The notes beneath the pieces were generated by a model. That model was given only the letters and a program-made list of their open reading frames with translations. It was not told where the DNA came from and ran no database searches. 64,000 nucleotides of DNA, taken from an uncultured Sphingomonas sp. (GTDB lineage: Bacteria; Pseudomonadota; Alphaproteobacteria; Sphingomonadales; Sphingomonadaceae). Shown piece by piece: positions 57,936-64,000 of this stretch. Made by a program: the position numbers and the translations under genes. The stretch spans positions 56,952 through 120,951 of the forward strand of contig CAJYOI010000046.1 in NCBI GenBank assembly GCA_913776045.1, read 5' to 3'. Position 1 is the first letter of the stretch. Each line of letters starts with the position of its first letter.

Positions 57936-59053
57936 TCCGCGCACCCGTCTCCGGCCTGGTGCCGGCCCCGCTCGCCCAACTGCCGTGGAAGATCATCTTC
58001 CTCGTGCTGGCGATCGGCGGCTTCGGCTGGGTCGTCCTGTTTTCCGCCGCCGGCGGCAGCCTGTCGCCGTGGGCGCTGAAACAGGCGACGCTGTTCTGCG
58101 CCTTCCTCTGCATGGCGATCGTCATCTCGCGCGTATCGCCGAAGGTCTGGGGGGCCGTCGCCCTGCCCGGCTATGTCGTGATCCTGATCCTGCTGATCCT
58201 CGTCGAACTGCTTGGCGCGGTGAAGGGGGGCAGCCAGCGCTGGCTCGACCTCGGCATCATCCGGCTTCAGCCATCGGAAATGATGAAGGTCATGATCGTG
58301 CTGGCCATGGCCAAATTCTACGACATGCTGCCGCCCGCGGAGGTGCGTCGATACGGTCCCCTGGTGCCGGCAGGCATTCTGCTCGGCGTGCCCTTCCTGC
58401 TGGTGATGGCGCAGCCCGACCTCGGAACGGGGTCGATGATCGCGTTCGGCGGGATAACGGTAATGTTCTTGGCCGGCGTTCCGCTGCGGCTGTTCGTGAC
58501 CGGCGCCATCGTTTTTGCCGCCGGCATTCCGCTCGCGATCAACTATGTGCTGCACGATTACCAGCGCAACCGCATCCTGATCTTCCTCGACCCCGAAAGC
58601 GATCCTCTGGGCACCGGCTATCACATCAGCCAGTCGAAGATCGCGATCGGATCGGGCGGCCTGACCGGCAAGGGCTTCCTGCAGGGCAGCCAGAGCCATC
58701 TCGATTACCTGCCCGAAGGCCACACCGACTTCGCCTTCGCGACGATGGCGGAGGAATGGGGCCTGCTGGGCGGCTTCGCGGTCATCATCGCCTTCATGCT
58801 GCTGATCCGCTGGGGCGTGATGGTCGGCGTGCGCGCGGAAGGGCGATTCGAACGCCTGACCGCCGCGGGGCTGGCCACGACGATCTTCTTCTACGTCGCG
58901 ATCAACCTGATGATGGTGATGGGCCTGGCACCCGTCGTCGGCATCCCCCTGCCCTTCATCAGCTTCGGCAGTTCGGCGCAGATGACGGTGATGATCTGTA
59001 TCGGCATCCTGATGTCGATCGACCGCCAGAACCGCCGGGTGTCGGGGTGGTGA
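57932..59053 (+). CDS. rodA: SEDS glycosyltransferase RodA
   Basis: Polymerises peptidoglycan glycan strands with PBP2 in the elongasome. The protein has 373 residues and ten predicted membrane helices. The SEDS signature is visible in KGGSQRWLDLGIIRLQPSEM and the catalytic region in MAQPDLGTGSMIAFGGI. The large loop contains RILIFLDPESDPLGTGYHIS, GKGFLQGSQSHLDYLPEGHT and DFAFATMAEEWGLLGG. The C-terminal GIPLPFISFGSSAQMTVM is typical. It overlaps the mrdA stop by 3 bases and ends the operon. Confidence 0.97.
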   Translation: MIRAPVSGLVPAPLAQLPWKIIFLVLAIGGFGWVVLFSAAGGSLSPWALKQATLFCAFLCMAIVISRVSPKVWGAVALPGYVVILILLILVELLGAVKGGSQRWLDLGIIRLQPSEMMKVMIVLAMAKFYDMLPPAEVRRYGPLVPAGILLGVPFLLVMAQPDLGTGSMIAFGGITVMFLAGVPLRLFVTGAIVFAAGIPLAINYVLHDYQRNRILIFLDPESDPLGTGYHISQSKIAIGSGGLTGKGFLQGSQSHLDYLPEGHTDFAFATMAEEWGLLGGFAVIIAFMLLIRWGVMVGVRAEGRFERLTAAGLATTIFFYVAINLMMVMGLAPVVGIPLPFISFGSSAQMTVMICIGILMSIDRQNRRVSGW

Positions 59054-59055
59054 GG

Positions 59056-59243
59056 ATGCGCGCCCTGCCGCTGCTGCTAATGCTCGGGCTGGTCGCCTGT
59101 TCGTCGCAGGAACCTCCGGCGATGCGCCTCCCGGGCTGAACGCGAATGATACGGACGCCGCGATCATCAACCTTCAGGATCGCATGGAAAACGACGTGTT
59201 GAAGCAGCGCGTCATCACGCTCGAGCGGAAGGTCGGCGAGCTG
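59056..59243 (+). pseudogene. Frameshifted and truncated lipoprotein after rodA
   Basis: The frame from ATG 59056 encodes a lipoprotein signal (MRALPLLLMLGLVACSSQEP) and stops at 59139 after 27 codons. A different frame from 59136 continues with a coiled-coil-like stretch (NANDTDAAIINLQDRMENDV, LKQRVITLERKVGEL), as expected for a small periplasmic coiled-coil lipoprotein. So one frameshift at about 59130-59139 breaks it. Near 59244 the sequence changes into an IS3-type element, which probably removed the 3' end. The product of the first 27 codons could still be made, as a very short lipopeptide. Confidence 0.45.
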
Positions 59244-59976
59244 AAGGCGTCGGCGTATTTTGCGATGAAGGAGCGCGACCGCCCATTGAAGCGACGATCG
59301 CCTTCATCGACGTGAATCGCGAGGCTGACGGGGTGAGCCGATCAGCAGGGTTTGCCGATCGCCCCGTCGACCTACTACGCGCACGAACCCAGAGGGCCCG
59401 GCCGACCAAGCGGTCGGCTCGAGTTCGGGCTCGGCGCGATACTGCGCCCCGGCCGGAGATGCGCCGCGTCTTCGAGGAGAAGTTCCGCGTCTTCGGCGCG
59501 CGCAAGGTCTGGCGGCAGCTGCGGCGCGAGGGGGCCGACGTCGCCCGCTGCACCGTTGCCCGCCTGATGCGCGCGAGCAAGCGCTTCACGACCGGCGACC
59601 GATGCGAGGTGGCGGCCACGACTCCGACCAAGGCAGCCGGTACGTACCGATCAAGTACACCGAACGCCTTGCCGACGCAGGAATCGAGCCGTCGGTCGGC
59701 AGCGTCGGCGACAGCTATGACACCGCGTTGGCCGAGACGATCAACGGCCTGTACGAGGTCGAGGTGATCCACCGGCGCGGACCATGGCGCAACTTCGAGG
59801 CGGGCGAGTACGCCCCCCTCGAATGGGTGGACCGGTTCCACTATCGTCGGCTGCTCGAACCCATCGGCAACATCCCGCCTGCCGAAGCCGAAGACCAGTT
59901 CTATGCCGCTGTGGGCATCATCGATATGGCCGCGTGAGTCACATCCAACGGCCTTCGGCGAACCCGGCGCGGCTCA
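59244..59976 (+). mobile_element. IS3-family insertion sequence remnant
   Basis: Fragments of an IS3-type transposase in several frames and in correct order. The orfA end is KASAYFAMKERDRP. The orfB start is IEATIAFIDVNREADGV, then PIAPSTYYAHEPRGPGRP. The next part is MRRVFEEKFRVFGARKVWRQ and VARCTVARLMRASKRFTTGD. The C-terminal part, one frame at 59602-59937, is HDSDQGSRYVPIKYTERL, VGDSYDTALAETINGLYEVE and RRLLEPIGNIPPAEAEDQFY. About 90 residues holding the first catalytic Asp are deleted near 59600, so it cannot transpose. It ends near 59976 in a segment like IS3 3' ends. The remaining bases to 60124 show no gene. Confidence 0.8.
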
Positions 59977-60124
59977 TGGCGCTCGGGTAGGCGTTGCATG
60001 ACCGCGTACTGGTTGTAGACATTCGGGATCGATCGGCCAAAATCGCGCCGACGTCGAACTGATTTGATGACGGGTTGAAGCGAACCGGCCTGCTGCGGAT
60101 CGGTATTAGTAAAGGGGGAAAACT

Positions 60125-61123
60125 TTGCGTACTTCGGGCCTGACGGTCGCGCTATGCAGCCTCGTGCTTTTCAGCGGCTGCGCGGAGGACCGTGGACGAC
60201 CGCAGATCGCTTCGCATGCCGTCCAGTCGCCGGTCGTCGACAATGATATCGGTAGATTCTGGCACGCCTTCGACGCCATTAACGCGACCTCCGATCCCGC
60301 CGAACGGCTTCGGCAGATTCAGACGGTGTACATTGATCGCGGGACGCCGGGTCTGCCGGCGCTGATGGCCGCGCGCCGCTACACCGCACAGCAATATGTC
60401 GACGCGATCGACAAATGGCCCAAGTTCTGGGCATCGGTTCGTCCGCTGACCACACGCTCGCAACAGGCAGTCGGCACGCTCAACGGCGATGTCGCCCGCT
60501 TCCGTCGGCTCTATCCCGATCTGCGTCCTGCAACGATCACCTATGCCATCGGCGTTTTGCGAACCGGCGGAACGACGGTCGGCAACCAGGTTTTGATTGG
60601 TGCTGAATTGGCACTGGGCGACGAGACCGTCGATGTGTCCGAGCTCCCGGAACCTCTGCGCACTCGATTGGGCACTTTTTTCAAATCCCGCCCATTCGAA
60701 AACAATGCGCAGAACAACATCCACGAATATGTCCACACGCAACAGCAGGAAACCGAAGGCAGCTTGGCGCAACAGGCGTTGCGGGAGGGCGTGGCCGAAC
60801 TCGTCGCGGAACTAATCACCGGTCGAAAGCCCGCGTTGCCGGTCTATAGCTATGGTCCGGCCAACGAAGCGGTGATCAAGGCGCGCTTCATGGCGGAGAT
60901 GGCCGGCGACGATTATGCCAACTGGTTATGGAACAGCGCCTCCAACCCGTTTGGAGTCAGTGATGTCGGATATTTTGTCGGCTATCGCATCGCGCAAAAA
61001 TATTACGACGCGGCATACGACAAGCGTCGGGCAGTCAAGACGCTGATCGAGCTTCCTTACAATGACCCCGCAGCAATCCGGGCCTTCGTCGATCGCACCG
61101 GATATCTGCAGGGCATACGTTGA
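60125..61123 (+). CDS. Lipoprotein with HExxH zinc-protease motif
   Basis: A 332-residue predicted lipoprotein: signal MRTSGLTVALCSLVLFSGCA with lipobox FSGC (C19). The mature part has a predicted Zn-protease motif, NIHEYVHTQQQETEG (about 200), followed by LREGVAELVAELITG, giving H-E-x2-H and a downstream glutamate as in gluzincins and DUF2268-like proteins. The start is TTG at 60125 with AAAGGGGG 8 bases upstream. It lies between an IS remnant and a convergent serine hydrolase gene, whose stop is 6 bases away. Its substrate is unknown; it could act on peptides or other proteins at the envelope. Confidence 0.75.
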   Translation: MRTSGLTVALCSLVLFSGCAEDRGRPQIASHAVQSPVVDNDIGRFWHAFDAINATSDPAERLRQIQTVYIDRGTPGLPALMAARRYTAQQYVDAIDKWPKFWASVRPLTTRSQQAVGTLNGDVARFRRLYPDLRPATITYAIGVLRTGGTTVGNQVLIGAELALGDETVDVSELPEPLRTRLGTFFKSRPFENNAQNNIHEYVHTQQQETEGSLAQQALREGVAELVAELITGRKPALPVYSYGPANEAVIKARFMAEMAGDDYANWLWNSASNPFGVSDVGYFVGYRIAQKYYDAAYDKRRAVKTLIELPYNDPAAIRAFVDRTGYLQGIR

Positions 61124-61129
61124 ACGCAG

Positions 61130-62623
61130 TTACCGGTTATCTGGATCGGGGGCGATCCCGTATCCCGCAACCCTGCCTGAGGGCGAGAGCGCGATAGTCA
61201 GCAACACAGTATTGCCGACAGGACCGACGCGATAGCTGTAGCGACCGCCCGCCCCCTGTGATTGTTGGCGGACAAGAACCATTGGCGCAGTCTGCCATCC
61301 CTGCGGAAGCGCCGCTGTGAGTTCGGCAATGTCGGCCAAATCACGTTTGTATGGCGATCCGGGGACAAACTCATTTGTCATGTCCTCGCCTGCCAGAGTG
61401 CGGGACAAGAATGCGCGGATCTTGCGGAAGCGGTCAGGCGCGTCCGGCAATGCGGTCGCCTTGGCCGGCATCAGCGCAGGCAGCACCAGACCAGCGACGA
61501 CGCGCCCAATCAGATCCGGTCGGGCATGGCCAGAGTCCAGGTTGACGAAGACGACGACTGACAGGTTATCATCTGGGAATCGTATCATCGCGCTGCTGAA
61601 GCCTTGCCACGCGCCGTTGTGTGAGATCTGGCGATGGCCGTTCGTTGTCCGCATCATCCAACCGAAACCGTAACCGGAGGCGTTCGGCTTGCCATCGGCC
61701 AAGACGAAGGGCGTGTACATCCGCTTGAATGATGCGCCTTTCAACAGGTCATTGCCGCTGAGGGCCCGATCCCAGCGAGCCATGTCCGCGACCGTGGTAT
61801 AGATGGTGCCATCCGCGGTTGCGTTAAACGTCGGCGATACCCAAGCCTGGTTTTGCAGCACGCCGCCCTTGATCTCATACCCCGACGCCCGTCGGGCAAT
61901 AATGTCGGTGTCCGAGATGATCCGCGTAGACTGCATCCCGAGCGGCGCGAAGAAAGCCGTGCGCAGATAATCGCCGTAGAATTGTCCGGTCACCCGGTGA
62001 ATGAGGATACCGAGCAGCACATAATTGCCGTTGTTATACTGCCACTCAGCGCCCGGCGCGAAGGTCGTCGGCAGAGCAGTGATCGCCTTGGCAAGCTGAT
62101 CTTCGGTGAAGTCCCGGCGGAGGTCGAACGCCCCTCCTGGCTTAACCATATCCGGTTCGTCATAGGCACCGAGACCCGAGGTGTGCGAAAGCAGATGCGC
62201 CACGGTCACCGGCTGCAAAGCCTGTGGCGCCTCCGGGAAATATGTGCGGATGCTGGCATCGATGTCGACCTTACCCTGCTCGGCCAGCCGCAGGATCGCC
62301 GTCGCGACGAACTGTTTTCCTAAGGACCCGGTCTGCATCCGCGTGTCGCTGGTCATAGGGACCTGCCATTCGACATCGGCTTGGCCGAAGCCTTTCGCAT
62401 AGATCTGATGCCCCGCCCGATAGACGCCGATCGCCACGCCTGGGATTCGCTGACGACGCATTTCTGCAGCGACGTAGCGATCGATTGCCGTGCGCTTTTT
62501 GGTCGACAAAGCGCCGGACCGGGCAGATTCTAGCGCCTTCGTCATCGACGCTGGTTGAGCATGAGCCGACGGGACAGCCGCCAGGTAAAGCCCCAACAGC
62601 AAGAAGCGCAATCGACCTATCAT
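61130..62623 (-). CDS. Serine hydrolase of the class C beta-lactamase fold
   Basis: A 497-residue secreted protein: signal peptide MIGRLRFLLLGLYLAAVPSAHA and then a beta-lactamase-type domain. Active-site motifs are SLGK in QTGSLGKQFVATAILRLA (S-x-x-K), Y-N-N in EWQYNNGNYVLLG and H-N-G in QISHNGAWQGFSSAM. A C-terminal lipocalin-like part follows (FVPGSPYKRDLADIAEL to the end). Such proteins include esterases, D-aminopeptidases and peptidoglycan-active enzymes; it is not evidently a true beta-lactamase. The start at 62623 has a GGGGTGAG site. It is convergent with the Zn-protease-like gene. Confidence 0.85.
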   Translation of the reverse strand: MIGRLRFLLLGLYLAAVPSAHAQPASMTKALESARSGALSTKKRTAIDRYVAAEMRRQRIPGVAIGVYRAGHQIYAKGFGQADVEWQVPMTSDTRMQTGSLGKQFVATAILRLAEQGKVDIDASIRTYFPEAPQALQPVTVAHLLSHTSGLGAYDEPDMVKPGGAFDLRRDFTEDQLAKAITALPTTFAPGAEWQYNNGNYVLLGILIHRVTGQFYGDYLRTAFFAPLGMQSTRIISDTDIIARRASGYEIKGGVLQNQAWVSPTFNATADGTIYTTVADMARWDRALSGNDLLKGASFKRMYTPFVLADGKPNASGYGFGWMMRTTNGHRQISHNGAWQGFSSAMIRFPDDNLSVVVFVNLDSGHARPDLIGRVVAGLVLPALMPAKATALPDAPDRFRKIRAFLSRTLAGEDMTNEFVPGSPYKRDLADIAELTAALPQGWQTAPMVLVRQQSQGAGGRYSYRVGPVGNTVLLTIALSPSGRVAGYGIAPDPDNR

Positions 62624-62808
62624 TCTCACCCCATCAACCATCACCTGTATTGCGCGGGTAATACGGTTGGCGGTTGCAAACAAGGGCTGGCGACCGCAAG
62701 ACCGACTAGCCGACGTCCACGTCATTCAGAGCAAGCTGGTCCGGTACCACGTGGACGCGCTCGACGCGTTGGTGCGTGGGGAGCAGGTCCGATGCGCTGT
62801 GAGGAGGG

Positions 62809-62846
62809 AGACGGGCGCGCCGATGGGATCGGCGGCGCGCCCGTCT
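62809..62846. repeat. Strong hairpin in the gene-poor stretch before the primase remnant
   Basis: A perfect 13-bp stem (AGACGGGCGCGCC 62809-62821 with 62834-62846) and a 12-base loop. It lies in 62624-62960, where I see no secure gene. A frame across that stretch reads RLADVHVIQSKLVRYHVDAL and then GAPMGSAARPSRK, which may be a worn phage gene. The hairpin could be a terminator lacking its T-tract. Confidence 0.5.
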
Positions 62847-62960
62847 AGGAAGCGCATGGAAAGGGCAGCTCCGGTGCGGCAATTCCTGCTGCGTCCCGAG
62901 TCCCGCGCCCCCCGCCAGCCCTCGTTCGCCCCCGACGCCTTCGAGGCGCACCGGCACACC

Positions 62961-63904
62961 GACCTCGAGCTGATCCGGCTGCACGCGCCGGGGACCTTGA
63001 CACGCATTTCAGGTCCATCGGGAAGGTGCCCTTCAGGGGGTGGCGGGTCGATGTGCCGGTCGACTTCGCGGCTGCCAGCCGGCACCTCGCGGAGGGCAGC
63101 AACATGGGCGTCAGGCTCCGGCCCATCGACCTCGTCCTTGACGTGGACTCGCGACACTTCCTCGACGGCGACGATCCCGTCGCGCGCCTCGCGAGCGACC
63201 TGTCGGTGGACCTCTCCGACTACCCTACCTGCGTCACCGGCTCGGGCGGCAGGCACATTTAGATGCTGAAGCCCGCCGACGCGCAGCTGGTGGAGACTCT
63301 CGAAGAGTACCCCGGTGTCGAGTTCAAGACCCACGGCAGGCAGGTGGTCGCGACCGGGTCGTAGCACCCGACGACGGGGGCAGCCTACCGATGAGACGAC
63401 GACGCTCTCGCGGTGTCGATCCGGGAGCTTCCCAGCCGGGCCGCGCCCGCCGCGCTCATCGCGCTCGCCGCCCGCCGCGCCTCGACGGTCGGGGCCGACG
63501 CGGGCGGCGGCTACTCGCCCGACCAGCTCGACGGGTGGCTCGGCGCGTTGGCCGTGGCCGAGTTCCGCGACCATGACCAGTGGCTGTCCCTGATGATGGC
63601 CGCCCACCACGCCACGGGCGGGGCCGGCCGGGACGAGGTCGTCGCTTGGTCGACTGCCGACCCGGAGTACGCCAACGACGCCTGAAGCATGGGGAGGCGC
63701 TGGGACAGCCTCAGCGCCGACGGCACGGGGTCCCGCGTAACGGCCGGGACGCTATTCATGGAGCTGAAGCGGGCAGGCCGCGTCGACCTCATTCCGCGCC
63801 CCAGCGCTGAGGAGGACTTCGCCGAGGACCTGGAAGCGTTCTCGATGCCTGGCGCTCCAGCTGACGTGACCCCCGCCTTTCATCCAGCGGCAACCAGAGA
63901 CTGA
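62961..63904 (+). pseudogene. Phage-type bifunctional DNA primase-polymerase with four in-frame stops
   Basis: A prim-pol protein in one frame from 63026 to 63904. The prim-pol domain reads GKVPFRGWRVDVPVDF, MGVRLRPIDLVLDVDSRHFL, VTGSGGRHI, LKPADAQLVETLEEYPGVEF and KTHGRQVVATGS. The following PriCT-like domain reads HDQWLSLMMAAHHATGG, EVVAWSTADPEYANDA and MGRRWDSLSADG. Stops occur in frame at TAG 63260, TAG 63362, TGA 63392 and TGA 63683; the first and third stand where tyrosine and tryptophan are expected. An N-terminal part (DLELIRLHAPG) is in another frame, so there is also a frameshift near 62990. A helicase part is missing. Most likely a prophage or plasmid relic. Confidence 0.7.
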
Positions 63905-63934
63905 CCGGTATTGTCGCGCATGAGCGCAGGTGAA

Positions 63935-63964
63935 GCAACGGGCGGGGTTAACCCCGCCTGTTGC
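63935..63964. repeat. 30-bp palindrome after the primase remnant
   Basis: GCAACGGGCGGGGTT (63935-63949) faces its inverse (63950-63964) with no loop bases and one mismatched pair. TGTTCG follows. It could be a terminator or a protein-binding dyad of the mobile element. Confidence 0.5.
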
Positions 63965-64000
63965 TGTTCGAGCCCGGCGGCGAACGCAGCCGGGGTATCG

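Noticed and set aside
61130-62623. A true class C beta-lactamase resistance gene
   Set aside because: The length (497 residues), the H-N-G third motif and the extra C-terminal domain fit the broader serine-hydrolase family rather than AmpC.
62961-63904. A genuine alternative genetic code (TAG and TGA read as sense)
   Set aside because: TAG and TGA end ordinary genes in this window (ilvD and moaB with TAG, most others with TGA), and the prim-pol gene also has a frameshift. Decay is simpler; kept only as a testable alternative.

Overview
The window is high-GC DNA from an alphaproteobacterium, most likely a member of the Sphingomonadaceae (Sphingomonas or a close relative). This placement is an inference from gene content and order: one complete Entner-Doudoroff cluster (zwf-pgl-edd-glk-eda), an argC of the short type-2 class, secG-pyrG, a fabD-fabG-acpP-fabF-mltG fatty-acid cluster, mreBCD-mrdA-rodA, a TonB-dependent receptor with no plug-in partner nearby, and many GC-rich palindromes between convergent genes. 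Nothing in the window gives the species. I saw no rRNA or tRNA gene and no CRISPR array.

Layout. 1-15.6 kb: housekeeping genes in short runs: the recR 5' end, fmt-truA, and on the minus strand an rRNA methyltransferase, nnr, a lipoprotein, ilvD, an N-formylglutamate amidohydrolase, an enoyl-CoA hydratase, ispE, a TPR protein and ETF-quinone oxidoreductase. Divergent from these are a cysteine-less UDG-like protein, a soluble lytic transglycosylase and moaB. 15.6-20 kb: a patch with several broken genes (a GFA-family pseudogene with two frameshifts and two nonsense-interrupted reading frames) around a radical SAM gene and an acyl-CoA synthetase. 20-26.4 kb: dnaE (consensus DnaA box just upstream), glutathione peroxidase, lolD and lolC/E, then a possible small RNA with an intrinsic terminator. 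26.4-31.7 kb: TonB-dependent receptor, an hsp20 gene whose leader folds like a ROSE RNA thermometer, and a hybrid histidine kinase. 31.8-42.6 kb: pyrG, secG, a MarR-type regulator, a catalytically dead NlpC/P60 protein, argC and the Entner-Doudoroff cluster. 42.5-49.3 kb: a nonsense-interrupted secreted protein, mltG, fabF-acpP-hyp-fabG-fabD and rpsF-rpsR-rplI. 49.3-59.1 kb: a thioredoxin-like/2OG oxygenase fusion, map-mutL (mutL carries an in-frame palindromic repeat), and the cell-shape operon mreBCD-mrdA-rodA. 59.1-64 kb: accessory DNA: a truncated lipoprotein, an IS3-family remnant, a Zn-protease-like lipoprotein, a class C beta-lactamase-fold hydrolase, and a decayed phage-type primase-polymerase with four in-frame stop codons.

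How the parts work together. Glucose is phosphorylated by Glk and channelled through Zwf, Pgl, Edd and Eda to pyruvate and glyceraldehyde-3-phosphate. The fab cluster supplies acyl chains. MreBCD-PBP2-RodA, MltG and Slt build and remodel the wall. LolCD exports lipoproteins. MutL, DnaE, RecR and possibly the UDG-like protein handle DNA replication and repair. Starts below were chosen by family alignment from memory and by visible ribosome-binding sites; no database search was run.
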